Of a stretch of 49,017 nt of DNA, positions 41,416-49,017 are shown in pieces. The position numbers and the translations under genes were made by a program. The first letter of the stretch is position 1. The number at the start of each line of letters is the position of its first letter. The DNA lies in the NCBI RefSeq assembly GCF_010206195.1, contig NZ_VIQT01000007.1, forward strand, positions 1 to 49,017. The letters are read 5' to 3'. Below the pieces are notes generated by a model. It did no database searches, was not told the DNA's origin, and saw only the letters and a program-made list of their open reading frames with translations. This DNA comes from Anaerotruncus colihominis (GTDB lineage: Bacteria; Bacillota; Clostridia; Oscillospirales; Ruminococcaceae).

Positions 41416-42121
41416 CAGAGAAATAATAAAAGAATTACAATCACAGGCTTCGGAAAAATACAAGGCAAACGTGGTGAAAATGGGTATACCGGAGAAATAT
41501 AGTATTGGTGTATCGACAGGAGAAATAAGAAATATTGCAAAAAGAATAGCCAAATCTAATGAACTTGCATTTGAACTATGGAATACCGGTTACCATGAAG
41601 CGAAGCTTTTGGCAGTTCTTATATTCGACAGAAAAGACATAACACATTCGGATATTGAGAAACTTATGAGCGAAGTTGTTTCGTGGGATTTGTGTGACCA
41701 TTTATGCAAAAACCTGATAGCCAAGATGAAAGGCTATGAGGAATTTATTTATAAATGGATTACCTCTACTCATATTTACAAAAAACGTGCTGCTTACACT
41801 CTGATAGCTACATCTGCAATACATGATAAAAAACTCCTCAACGATACTTTGGATAAGTATTTGAAATTGATAAGGGAAACACAGGACATTGAGCATGAGC
41901 ATATAAAGAAAGCTGTAGCGTGGGCATTAAAAGAAATTGGAAAAAGGGATTTCGATTATAATGAAAAAGCTCTTTTGGTTGCGCATGAACTGTTAAACAA
42001 CGGCAATAAGACACAGACATGGATTGCAAAGGACGCAATAAAGGAACTGGAAAGTATGGTCAAGGTTGAAGGAAGAACACGTTTGATTTCAACGAAGACA
42101 CAAATGGGGAGTGAAGTTTAA
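41408..42121 (+). CDS. AlkD-like DNA alkylation repair protein
   Basis: 237 residues, HEAT-repeat AlkD family, DNA glycosylases that remove alkylated bases. Conserved patterns: GIPEKYSIGVSTGEIRNIAK, LWNTGYHEAKLLAVLIFD, VSWDLCDHLCKNLI and YKKRAAYTLIATSAI. The family's aromatic and acidic pocket residues lie in these regions. Co-carried with the SRPBCC protein, it may help cells survive DNA-damaging compounds. A hairpin terminator follows. Confidence 0.8.
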   Translation: MDSREIIKELQSQASEKYKANVVKMGIPEKYSIGVSTGEIRNIAKRIAKSNELAFELWNTGYHEAKLLAVLIFDRKDITHSDIEKLMSEVVSWDLCDHLCKNLIAKMKGYEEFIYKWITSTHIYKKRAAYTLIATSAIHDKKLLNDTLDKYLKLIRETQDIEHEHIKKAVAWALKEIGKRDFDYNEKALLVAHELLNNGNKTQTWIAKDAIKELESMVKVEGRTRLISTKTQMGSEV

Positions 42122-42172
42122 CCTCTATTTGCAGGAAATGATACGCATTAAAACTGAATATTGTTTACCTTT

Positions 42173-42214
42173 AGGTAGCGATTATCTTAACAGACAATCA
42201 GCTACCTTTTTTAT
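42173..42214 (+). terminator. Terminator of the AlkD module
   Basis: AGGTAGCGATT (42173-42183) / AATC-A-GCTACCT (42196-42207) with a bulge, then TTTTTT. Confidence 0.7.
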
Positions 42215-42258
42215 TTCCAAAACTAATCAACACAGTACAGAAAGAATGAGGTATCAAG

Positions 42259-42600
42259 ATGATTGAGAGCAAAAATGACGCAAGCAGAAATTTAGAAAAA
42301 GCATTGCAGGCATTCGAACAGGCGAAACAGCGTGTAGCCAATGAGAAGAAAAAGCAGAACGAGAAGAAACGCAAAGCCGAGAACCACCACAAGTATATCA
42401 TGGGCGGTATTGTCGTGAAGTATTTCCCTGACTGCTACCATTATGACGAGGGCGAGTTAAACCGTATCTTGTCGGTTGCCTTGCAGACAAGGGAGTGTCA
42501 GCAGATTATATCTAAAATTAAAGCGGAAAGCCGAGAAACCACTCCCCCACAATCCGCTCTTACTAATGCCGAAAACGAAAGCGAGGGCGGTACAGAATGA
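42259..42600 (+). CDS. DUF3847-like protein
   Basis: 113 residues with a coiled coil (NLEKALQAFEQAKQRVANEK) and then a motif DCYHYDEGELNRIL typical of DUF3847 in mobilizable elements. ATG at 42259. It precedes the oriT and relaxase, so it may help relaxosome formation. Function unproven. Confidence 0.7.
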   Translation: MIESKNDASRNLEKALQAFEQAKQRVANEKKKQNEKKRKAENHHKYIMGGIVVKYFPDCYHYDEGELNRILSVALQTRECQQIISKIKAESRETTPPQSALTNAENESEGGTE

Positions 42601-42637
42601 CAAAGGCGAGGACACTGGAAAGCCGAGGTAACGTATC

Positions 42638-42692
42638 CACCCTGTTTACAGGGTGCGCACAGATATACCACCAGAGGTGGTATGTGCGCTCT
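42638..42692 (+). other. oriT: oriT candidate upstream of the relaxase
   Basis: Nested inverted repeats: CACCCTG / CAGGGTG (42638-42655), then GCGCAC with ATACCACC / GGTGGTAT (42665-42683), immediately followed by GTGCGCTCT. TATGTGCGCTCT (42681-42692) resembles the MOBQ (IncQ-type) nic core TAA(A/G)TGCGCCCT and sits at the base of the hairpin as in those origins. A second weaker match (TGAGTGCGCCCC) lies at 42863. Confidence 0.55.
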
Positions 42693-42906
42693 CCGAGGGG
42701 CAAGTTTCACTTGCATGGACTCCTGCGGAGGGCGTTGTCTGCCTTGCGGCAGCCAAAAGGGGAAACGACAATTCCCCTTCGCAAGCTGCGCTTGCTACCC
42801 TTTAGTGAACTTTGCGTTCAGACAAAAGCCAAAGTGCGGCTTTTATCTGCCCACAAAGTCTATGAGTGCGCCCCACTACCCTGTCGGCAGAATGTAGGTG
42901 TTGCGC
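42693..42906 (+). other. Non-coding region before the relaxase
   Basis: No gene. Further hairpins occur (CTGCC / GGCAG near 42738, AAGGGGAA / TTCCCCTT near 42757, GCAAGC / GCTTGC near 42781, AAAAGCC / GGCTTTT 42824-42844), consistent with an extended oriT. Confidence 0.5.
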
Positions 42907-44481
42907 ATGGCTAATGTTACGAAACAGGCAAGCACACGTTTTTCCATAGTCAGGCGGAGCAAGGGGCAGTCGGCAGTCGAGAAAGCATCATACATCAGCA
43001 GGAGTATTCTTGTCAGCGAGTTTGACGGGCAGACCTACCGCCCCAAATACCATGAGGATTTAGTCCACAGCGAAATCACTCTCCCACCCAATGCGCCCAA
43101 AGAGTATGCAGACCGAGCCACTTTATGGAACGCTGTTGAACTGGCAGAGAAAAGGCAGGACGCACAGCTTGCGAGAATGTTAAAAGCGTCACTCCCCAAC
43201 GAATGGAGTTATGAACTTGCGGAGGAAGTCGTGAGGGATTATGTGCAGAGGAACTTTGTTGACAAAGGAATGTGTGCTGACTGGGCAATCCATGACAGCG
43301 AGAACGACAAAGGACAGCGCAATCTCCATATCCATGTAATGCTTACCTTGCGCCCTCTTACGGAAAAGGGGGAATGGGGAGCGAAACAGAAGAAAATCTA
43401 TGACCTTGACGAAAACGGGGAGCGTATTCCCGTCATTGACAAAAAGACAGGACAGCAGAAAGTTGACAAGCGCAACCGCAAACAATGGAAATGCCACACC
43501 GCCGACAGCACAGACTGGAACAGCAAAGAAAACGCCAAAATGTGGCGAAAAGATTTAGCCGACACAATCAATGCCACCAATGAGCAGTTGGGGATTGCGG
43601 TACATTGGGAACACCGCTCTTTTAAGGAGCAGGGAATTGACCAAGAGCCGACTATCCATATCGGGGCGGTTGCTAACGCTTTAGAGCGCAAGGGCATACA
43701 GACCGAGAGGGGCAACATCAATCGGGAAATCATTAGGAATAATATGCTGTTGGAGCAGGCAAAAGAAATGCTCATGCTTGCCAAGCAGGAACTTCACAGC
43801 GCACAGTACGCCAAGATTAAGAGTACAGCGGTCAGCGTAAAGAATGAAGTCATGGAGATGATTGCAAAGGTGAGGGAGCGCAAAGGCAGACTTGACCTGC
43901 CGATTGTCAGCGGAAAGCACCTAAGAAGAATATCCGACAGAACCGCCTTGCAGTCAGCCGACAATGCGGAGAAGTTCATCACGACAAGAAAGATAGACAG
44001 CTATGAGAGACTTGCAAAATTTACAGCGGATAAGGAACAGAAATACCAACAGTTGGAAACGGTACATCTTTCAAAGGGGCAGAAACTAAACCGATTAAAG
44101 GAACTGTCAAAAATGTATGCCCTCTTTGCGCCAATCCAAGCCACCTATAAGGAAAGCCAGTCACTCAAAGGACTTGCAAAAATGCGGTATGATAAGGAGC
44201 ATAAAGACAGCTTATCGAAATACCCAGAATTAAAGGAGCGTATGCAGAGCCTTTTACAGAACGACGAAAAGGTAACACCGAAACAGTGGAAAGCGGAGAT
44301 ACAGTCTTTGCAATCCGAGTATGACAGTATCAGTAAAGAGCAGACCAAGACCGCCACAGAATTAGCGTATGCCGAGGTAATCAGCTACAATAAAAAGAAC
44401 CTTGAGAGGGAGCTTCAGAACGAGAGCCGACAGCATAACAGGCAACAGAACAAAACGAAACGGAGGGAGGAAGAAATTTAA
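42907..44481 (+). CDS. MobA/MobL-family relaxase
   Basis: 524 residues. MobA/MobL (MOBQ) relaxase that nicks oriT and leads DNA to the recipient. N-terminal motif RSKGQSAVEKASYISRS, metal-binding NLHIHVML (His141, His143) with His129 before it. The C-terminal half is helical. The ATG at 42907 has TAGGTG upstream. Element-encoded, using the type IV machinery of a co-resident ICE such as the one it sits in. Confidence 0.88.
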   Translation: MANVTKQASTRFSIVRRSKGQSAVEKASYISRSILVSEFDGQTYRPKYHEDLVHSEITLPPNAPKEYADRATLWNAVELAEKRQDAQLARMLKASLPNEWSYELAEEVVRDYVQRNFVDKGMCADWAIHDSENDKGQRNLHIHVMLTLRPLTEKGEWGAKQKKIYDLDENGERIPVIDKKTGQQKVDKRNRKQWKCHTADSTDWNSKENAKMWRKDLADTINATNEQLGIAVHWEHRSFKEQGIDQEPTIHIGAVANALERKGIQTERGNINREIIRNNMLLEQAKEMLMLAKQELHSAQYAKIKSTAVSVKNEVMEMIAKVRERKGRLDLPIVSGKHLRRISDRTALQSADNAEKFITTRKIDSYERLAKFTADKEQKYQQLETVHLSKGQKLNRLKELSKMYALFAPIQATYKESQSLKGLAKMRYDKEHKDSLSKYPELKERMQSLLQNDEKVTPKQWKAEIQSLQSEYDSISKEQTKTATELAYAEVISYNKKNLERELQNESRQHNRQQNKTKRREEEI

Positions 44482-44557
44482 TGAAAATCTGATAGAAATA
44501 TGAGTGTGATTGTGGTATTCTATTGGAGATACAAATTGAGTTTGACGGAGGCATAGT

Positions 44558-45343
44558 ATGGAGATAACAAATAAAAATATAGATAGCGGAAAACCTTTTG
44601 ATTGGGGGAAAACCTCTTTAGATTATGCAAAATTTCGTGACATATATCCAAAAGAATTTTATCAAAAAATTATTGACCGTAGATTATGTTTGGACGGACA
44701 ATCTGTTCTTGATATTGGAACAGGTACGGGCGTTCTTCCGAGAAATATGTATCAGTATGGAGCAAAATGGACGGCTACGGATATTTCAGAAAATCAAATT
44801 GAGCAAGCCAAAATTCTTTCAAAAGATATGGATATAGATTATTATGCTATATCAACGGAAGATATAGATTTTTCTGATAATTCCTTTGATGTAATTACAG
44901 CTTGTCAGTGTTTTTGGTATTTCGACCATGAAATTATTATGCCTAAGTTTTATCGTATGCTTAAACAAGGGGGAAGTATTCTTATCTTATATATGGCATG
45001 GCTTCCATTTGAGGACAAAATTGCGGGAGCCAGTGAAAAACTTGTATTAAAATATAGTCCTAATTGGAGCGGTGCAGGAGAAACAATACATCAAATAGAC
45101 ATACCCGACTGCTACAAAGAAAAATTTGAACTTGTATACCATGAAGAATTTACCTTAAAAATACCATTTACCCATGAAAGTTGGAACGGAAGAATAAAGG
45201 CTTGTCGTGGAATTGGTGCTTCACTTACCGAAAAAGAGATTTCAATGTGGGAACAGGAACACAGGAAACTTCTTGAACGGATTGCGCCTAATGAATTTGA
45301 TATTTTACATTATGGTGCGATTGCTGAACTTAAAAAACGATAA
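44558..45343 (+). CDS. Class I SAM-dependent methyltransferase
   Basis: 261 residues. SAM-binding motif I VLDIGTGTG (50-58), then the acidic ATDISENQIEQAK and the VITACQCFWYFD block. UbiE/Methyltransf_11 type, substrate unknown. GACGGAGG precedes the ATG. Cargo gene with low GC; the sequence before it resembles that before the AlkD module. A terminator follows. Confidence 0.8.
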   Translation: MEITNKNIDSGKPFDWGKTSLDYAKFRDIYPKEFYQKIIDRRLCLDGQSVLDIGTGTGVLPRNMYQYGAKWTATDISENQIEQAKILSKDMDIDYYAISTEDIDFSDNSFDVITACQCFWYFDHEIIMPKFYRMLKQGGSILILYMAWLPFEDKIAGASEKLVLKYSPNWSGAGETIHQIDIPDCYKEKFELVYHEEFTLKIPFTHESWNGRIKACRGIGASLTEKEISMWEQEHRKLLERIAPNEFDILHYGAIAELKKR

Positions 45344-45387
45344 ATTTTTATTTTTCAGAATTACACAATTAAACAAGTCACAGCGTC

Positions 45388-45424
45388 AGAGCGTATAGAA
45401 AACAAATCTATGCGCTCTATTTTA
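45388..45424 (+). terminator. Terminator of the methyltransferase module
   Basis: AGAGCGTATAG / CTATGCGCTCT (45388-45398 / 45408-45418) with one G-U pair, then ATTTTATTG. Confidence 0.65.
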
Positions 45425-45442
45425 TTGTAAAGGAGCAGATTT

Positions 45443-45616
45443 ATGAGTAAAGACAGCAAGGCACAGCATAGAGCCACCCGACAGCACCCACCCACTAAAA
45501 TTATCGTGGAAAGGCATTATGTAGGCACTGAAAAAATGGAAACGGTATTCAAGCGGATAGCCGAGGAACAAATAACAAAAAAGGTTAAGGAAATAGCGGA
45601 AAACAGCGTAAATTAG
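45443..45616 (+). CDS. Small mobilizable-element protein
   Basis: 57 residues, MSKDSKAQHRATRQHPPTKI, with AAAGGAG upstream. Basic and helical near the C-terminus. It lies before the serine recombinase gene, a position where small accessory proteins are common. Unknown function. Confidence 0.55.
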   Translation: MSKDSKAQHRATRQHPPTKIIVERHYVGTEKMETVFKRIAEEQITKKVKEIAENSVN

Positions 45617-45806
45617 CACTGGAAACGGAAAAGGGAATATAGTATAATAGGAGTTAAGAGGAAGTCCCTTTTCATCAAGGAGGACGAAATGAAAAGGGCA
45701 AAATTAAATAACGACAAAATCACTGCTTTATATTGCAGGCTTTCCAAAGACGACGGCACGAACAACGAGAGCATGAGCATCAGCACACAAGAGAACATTT
45801 GTCAAG

Positions 45807-45835
45807 GGGGATTTCACCCAAAAGATGAAGTCCCC
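45807..45835 (-). terminator. Terminator of the DUF4177 gene
   Basis: GGGGATTTCA (45807-45816) / TGAAGTCCCC (45826-45835) with one G-U pair; 16 bases past the gene's stop. Confidence 0.55.
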
Positions 45836-45850
45836 GCGATAAACATGAAT

Positions 45851-46027
45851 TTATTCAATTTCCTTTTTTAGAAAAAAGAAACCATCCATGCGCTGAACAA
45901 GTTCCCAACCATCAGCTCCCAATTCATTTAATTGTGTTTCAAACTCCTGCGCAACCTTTTCATATTGCTTTGTACTTACAGCTAAAGCAGTTGCGATTGT
46001 TAGTACTTTATACTCATATTTTTTCAC
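45851..46027 (-). CDS. DUF4177-like small protein
   Basis: 58 residues from GTG at 46027, with GGAGG 9 bases upstream. KKYEYKVLTI and ELGADGWELVQRMDGFFFLK match the DUF4177 pattern. A longer reading from 46093 lacks a ribosome site. Function unknown. Confidence 0.65.
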   Translation of the reverse strand: MKKYEYKVLTIATALAVSTKQYEKVAQEFETQLNELGADGWELVQRMDGFFFLKKEIE

Positions 46028-46093
46028 TTGAAGATACCTCCATGCAAATACCGATTTGTCACAAGCCAAGTATACCACCAATGGGAATGACAT

Positions 46094-46316
46094 TCAATCC
46101 TCATTTACAGGTGCTGATAGTAGTAGCAAGCAATGCCCCGGTATATACCCGGCGCAGCTTGTTGGGGGCTGATGGCCCCCAAGCCCCCGGTGCATCGGTG
46201 CAGCTCCGCCCGATGCACAAGCCGCCGATGGCGTCTGCTGGCCTGTCCATACTGGGCAGGGAAGGAACGTTCGGCGGGAGCCGCCCCTGGAGGGCGCACG
46301 GTTGCCGTCAGGCAGT
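46094..46316. other. GC-rich non-coding part of the inserted fragment
   Basis: No supported gene. Short frames in several phases, none with a ribosome site and a plausible protein. Confidence 0.4.
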
Positions 46317-46357
46317 ACCACCATCGCGCCCAAGCCGGTGGTGGGTAAGTGCGCTCT
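46317..46357 (+). other. oriT: oriT-like site in the inserted fragment
   Basis: Inverted repeat ACCACC (46317-46322) / GGTGGT (46337-46342), three bases, then TAAGTGCGCTCT (46346-46357). Same architecture and nearly the same nic core as the site at 42665-42692, and close to the IncQ core TAA(A/G)TGCGCCCT. Confidence 0.5.
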
Positions 46358-46484
46358 TAGCAGAGGGCCTATAAAGAGAACGGAGCGCCCAGGTCATCCC
46401 CGGACGCTCCCGCTCGGTTTTCTCCTGCTGGTCGATCACCGCCTTCCCAGCCTGTGCCATTCTGCCACAAATGAACCGCAGTCA

Positions 46485-46528
46485 ATGTAATGTAGTGGCC
46501 TGGTGAAACCACCCTTTATACATTACAT
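46485..46528. repeat. Inverted repeat at the fragment's right edge
   Basis: ATGTAATGTA (46485-46494) / TACATTACAT (46519-46528) enclosing a small GTGG / CCAC stem. It ends 2 bases before the recombinase sequence resumes, so it may be an element end. Confidence 0.5.
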
Positions 46529-46800
46529 CTCAGAAGCGAATCCTTGAAGCCTACGCAAAACAGAACGGCTTTTCAAACCTCAAATGGTACACAGACGACG
46601 GATTCTCCGGGGCAAATTTCCAAAGACCCGGCTTCCAGTCCATGCTTGCCGACATTGAAGCGGGGCTTGTGGGAACGGTCATAGTAAAGGATATGTCAAG
46701 GTTAGGGCGAAATTATTTACAAGTGGGAATGTACACAGAAACATTATGGACAAGGACACAAAAGGCAGACCATGAAATGGGGCTGCTGACAACAAATAAA

Positions 46801-46846
46801 GGTTGAATATCCGGCACAGGGAAAGTGCGGGATATTCAGCCTTTTT
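46801..46846 (+). terminator. Rho-independent terminator
   Basis: GGTTGAATATCCGGCA (46801-46816) / TGCGGGATATTCAGCC (46826-46841), nearly perfect with one wobble and one mismatch, then TTTTTG. Confidence 0.75.
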
Positions 46847-47306
46847 GTTGTTTGTTGGGGTTTCCAAAGGGGCTTGCCCCTTGGCACACGACTTTGCTTG
46901 CAAAGTGTAGTGTGTTATACGCTCTGTCAGCGTTGCTGCGAAAATGGGATTGCCACCGGGAAAGGCAATAGCATTTGGAGCGGCAGGAAAACAGGGCTGT
47001 GATTGCGTGACGTGGAGCCGCAAGCGCAAGACTGGTCTTATCAGCAGACAGGGCGTATATGGAACTTCCGTTCCACGCCGGACTATGAGACAAAGTGTCC
47101 CAAACGGATAGCCACACTCACAAAAAAGAAGACGGATTTTTCTCTCAAAATTGAAATGGGCAGGAAAGCCATTTTAGGGCTTTCCCGCCTTGACTACCCA
47201 TCAGCAAAGACAGGCGGGACTGTCAGCGGCGGCGCATTTATGCGCCGTTCATCTTGACCGTTGACTGGCTCGCCTGGCTTTGCTATTTCCCCGATAGATT
47301 AGGAAA
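46847..47306. other. Non-coding stretch after the broken recombinase
   Basis: No gene recognised. Hairpins AAGGGGC / GCCCCTT (near 46867), AGGAAAGCC / GGCTTTCC (near 47162) and GGCGCA / TGCGCC (near 47232) recall the region before MobL and may be degraded mobilisation sequence. Confidence 0.45.
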
Positions 47307-47753
47307 TTATTTGAGTGGCTTTTCACGTTCTTGAACATAATCATTTTCAAAGCTAATAGAAATTATTGTATTTTTTATTCCTGTCCCTGTAAAACATACA
47401 GCATATTCGTCATCCTTTTTTAGATTGTCCAGTGAAATGGAAAAAGTAGTTAATTCAACTGCTCCGTCCCATGTATTACTCCATAAAATCTCATTTGTTT
47501 TATTGTTCTTGATTTCTAAAATTCCTTTTTCTCCATCCATTTCCAATTCACATTTTGCTGTCACATTCTCTAAATCATTTGATACACAAAATAGCTTTTC
47601 ATTGATAAATGGTTCTGTATCATCATAATTTTCATTTAATTGCATTTCGATTTTTACACCATCTGCGGTATTGGCATTGGCTATGGAACTTTTGCATGAT
47701 GTTAAGGCCGCCATACTAATAAGTGCAATACATAAAACAAGAATTTTCTTCAT
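47307..47753 (-). CDS. Putative lipoprotein
   Basis: 148 residues. Signal peptide of lipoprotein type with lipobox LTSC (Cys20). The mature part is beta-rich (KCELEMDGEKGILEIKNNKT) and unrecognised. It would be anchored outside the membrane. Single gene; low GC. AGGTATTTA precedes the start. Confidence 0.7.
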   Translation of the reverse strand: MKKILVLCIALISMAALTSCKSSIANANTADGVKIEMQLNENYDDTEPFINEKLFCVSNDLENVTAKCELEMDGEKGILEIKNNKTNEILWSNTWDGAVELTTFSISLDNLKKDDEYAVCFTGTGIKNTIISISFENDYVQEREKPLK

Positions 47754-47786
47754 AAATACCTCCGCATACTTTGGTTTTCTGCTCTT

Positions 47787-48587
47787 TTATTTTCTCCCCC
47801 GCTGTGGGGTTGGATTTTTCAGCAAGTCCGATTTCTCCGCAATCTTTTTCAGCCACTTCTTTTCTTCTTCTGACAGCTTCTTCAAATTCAATTTGAGCTG
47901 TTTGCAGATAAAAGCCATAGATGCTTGCTCCATGTCATCGTCCTCGCTGGCGGCTTCGTCTGCGGCCTGCAACAATCCTTTCAGCGGGTTATCCTCCGGG
48001 ACGCTGAAAAAATCGTCCTTGTGGGTTTCCCGCAGGTCAAATGCTATATTGTTTATGTCCTGCTGTATCACATAGCGGCAAAAGCTGTCATCGTCAATAT
48101 GGGCGGCGATAAGCTGTCTTAACTGCGGGTCGGTCAAGCCGGAATTATGTTGCTTCATAATGGTTGCGCTCATAGCGTCCACAATGGCGTTTGCGCCCTG
48201 CACCTGCTTCCCGGCAATTCCATTCACATAAATTTCAAGGTCAGCCATCAGCCGGGGAAAATCCGGGTGCACCGCCAGTTCACACAAGAGGGAATTGTCT
48301 ACCAACCCACTTTTCAATAGTTCAATCATATCATCACTCAAACACAGGTCTGCAAGATCGGCGTTTGGGTAATTTTTTGTTTCGGACAGCCCCAGCAGAT
48401 AGTCGGCAGTCACGCGGTAAAATTTCGCCAGTTTGATAAGAGCATAGTGGCTGATATCCTTGAAGTCATCCGCTTCATAACTGCCCAGCGCAGACTTGGA
48501 GAGGTGCGTTTGCTCCGCAAGCTGTTCCAGTGTCAAGCCACGCTCCACACGCAGGTCTTTTAAGCGTTCTTGTGTGGATAGTTCCAT
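47787..48587 (-). CDS. XRE-family regulator with long C-terminal domain
   Basis: 266 residues. Helix-turn-helix at about 5-62 (LKDLRVERGLTLEQLAEQTH, then SALGSYEADD). The rest is an all-helical domain with no known name. The type occurs in clostridial ICE regulatory regions, as memory suggests. AAGGAGGGAGAGC precedes the ATG at 48587. It may belong to a second element, since the ICE topB end is missing. Confidence 0.75.
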   Translation of the reverse strand: MELSTQERLKDLRVERGLTLEQLAEQTHLSKSALGSYEADDFKDISHYALIKLAKFYRVTADYLLGLSETKNYPNADLADLCLSDDMIELLKSGLVDNSLLCELAVHPDFPRLMADLEIYVNGIAGKQVQGANAIVDAMSATIMKQHNSGLTDPQLRQLIAAHIDDDSFCRYVIQQDINNIAFDLRETHKDDFFSVPEDNPLKGLLQAADEAASEDDDMEQASMAFICKQLKLNLKKLSEEEKKWLKKIAEKSDLLKNPTPQRGRK

Positions 48588-48646
48588 GCTCTCCCTCCTT
48601 GTCCACTCTATAAAATAGGAAGTTGTTACATTGTGGGGTATGTTTA

Positions 48647-49012
48647 TTATACATGTTTTGTTGTTTTTACTCTTGATTGTGTAATTTCTTCAAATAGTTG
48701 TTTTTCGTTTAGGTCTTTAAAAACTCTTTTTGGAATTAACGTATATATTCGTGGTGCTTGAATTAAATAATAAAAATCATGGCTTTCCCATAGTGCAGAG
48801 TAAATATCCCACTTCATTTCTGATTCAATGCTTTGTGTTTTAAATTTAATTGTTTCTTTTGAGAATACCAGCGTATATTCCTCATGATATTTTGCAGTTT
48901 GCTTGAATTTCAGTATAGGCATTAGAATATATAAATAGCTTCCCAATGCAGTTACAACAATTACCAATCCAAATATTAAAATACTAAATATGCTAAAAGA
49001 GGTGAACAGCAT
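48647..49012 (-). CDS. YcxB-like membrane protein (start near window edge)
   Basis: At least 121 residues. One membrane segment (about 8-30) and a C-terminal YcxB-like domain (YTLVFSKETIKFKTQSIESE, then WESHDFYYLIQAPRIYTLIP). The ATG at 49012 is 5 bases from the window end, so the gene may start further upstream and be partial. Function unknown. Confidence 0.6.
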   Translation of the reverse strand: MLFTSFSIFSILIFGLVIVVTALGSYLYILMPILKFKQTAKYHEEYTLVFSKETIKFKTQSIESEMKWDIYSALWESHDFYYLIQAPRIYTLIPKRVFKDLNEKQLFEEITQSRVKTTKHV

Positions 49013-49017
49013 ATAAA

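Larger units (their letters stand above)
45798..46530. mobile_element. Fragment inserted in the serine recombinase gene
   Basis: Separates two halves of one gene. It has a DUF4177 gene on the minus strand with its own terminator, an oriT-like site, and an inverted repeat at its right edge (46485-46528). Target duplication not clear. The higher GC of the right half resembles the ICE. Possibly a non-autonomous element or a piece of an ICE end. Confidence 0.55.
45689..46744 (+). pseudogene. Large serine recombinase (TnpX-like), interrupted twice
   Basis: The 5' part (45689-45794) reads ITALYCRLSKDDGTNNESMS, with catalytic Ser19 of the resolvase domain. The middle part (46531-46744) reads QKRILEAYAKQNGF, YTDDGFSGANFQRPGF and IVKDMSRLGRNYLQVGMYTE, the direct continuation of the catalytic domain. 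About 0.7 kb of foreign DNA lies between. The recombinase and coiled-coil domains that should follow 46744 are absent. It cannot be active, so the element is frozen unless helped in trans. Confidence 0.85.
39785..46800 (+). mobile_element. Tn4451-like mobilizable element (right end unclear)
   Basis: Begins immediately after GA at 39783-39784 within topB. It holds two conserved small genes, three cargo genes, DUF3847, an oriT-like site, a MobA/MobL relaxase, a methyltransferase, a small gene and a broken serine recombinase. Base composition is lower in GC than the ICE. The other end would carry topB sequence, which is absent in the window, so the boundary at the right is a guess. Confidence 0.65.

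Noticed and set aside
46094..46374. Small GC-rich frames in the inserted fragment
   Set aside because: Overlapping frames in both strands without ribosome sites; the DNA is better explained by the oriT-like hairpin.
1..49017. tRNA, rRNA or CRISPR array
   Set aside because: No cloverleaf, rRNA core or regularly spaced repeat series was recognised by reading; a covariance scan would be needed to exclude a tRNA.

Overview
The window reads as a low-to-mid GC Firmicute of the gut Clostridia type (Oscillospiraceae or Lachnospiraceae-like). The evidence is strong GGAGG ribosome sites, frequent TTG and GTG starts, a Tn1549/CTn-type conjugative module, and nested mobile elements with different base compositions. 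No rRNA, tRNA or CRISPR array was seen.

Layout. (1) 1-6500 is a chromosomal or decayed-island flank: an RluA-type pseudouridine synthase, a palindromic repeat patch, RadC, a HipA-like kinase overlapping a low-molecular-weight tyrosine phosphatase that carries an in-frame palindromic insertion, a truncated XRE gene, two tandem paralogous small XRE regulators with matching palindromic operators, and a gene whose 3' end runs into a Doc toxin fragment. (2) 6600-36900 is the body of a Tn1549-like integrative conjugative element (ICE): replication initiator, TOPRIM primase, accessory proteins (LPD1, DUF3846/YodL), then PcfB, VirD4, Maff2, a TrbL/VirB6-like protein, SpoVG, MT-A70, PrgI, VirB4, an M23+NlpC/P60 hydrolase, DUF4315, CD1107-like protein, and a surface adhesin fused to a sortase. 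ThyX, dUTPase, a RelE/AbrB toxin-antitoxin pair, an XRE regulator and a SLOG protein follow. (3) 36943-38982 is an AT-rich, translationally coupled block of four genes I do not recognise, followed by a zinc-ribbon protein. (4) The ICE topoisomerase III is cut at the CATDxG motif, just after a GA dinucleotide, by a Tn4451-like mobilizable element (39785 onward) carrying a MobA/MobL relaxase, AlkD, an SRPBCC protein, a methyltransferase and a serine recombinase. (5) That recombinase is itself interrupted by a ~0.7 kb fragment with a DUF4177 gene and an oriT-like site, and lacks its C-terminal part. (6) The right edge holds a lipoprotein, a large XRE regulator and a partial YcxB-like membrane protein.

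How it fits together. The ICE genes form a nearly continuous + strand transfer operon: DNA processing and replication first, then coupling protein and channel, then cell-wall hydrolase and adhesin. No complete ICE relaxase, integrase or topoisomerase III is visible, so transfer may depend on sequence outside the window or may be lost.

The strongest novelties are a group I self-splicing intron inside maff2 (about 18638-19033), the adhesin-sortase single polypeptide, the AT-rich gene block next to the SLOG gene, and a pair of related oriT-like sites in the nested elements. All domain assignments are by reading sequence motifs; no database search was run.
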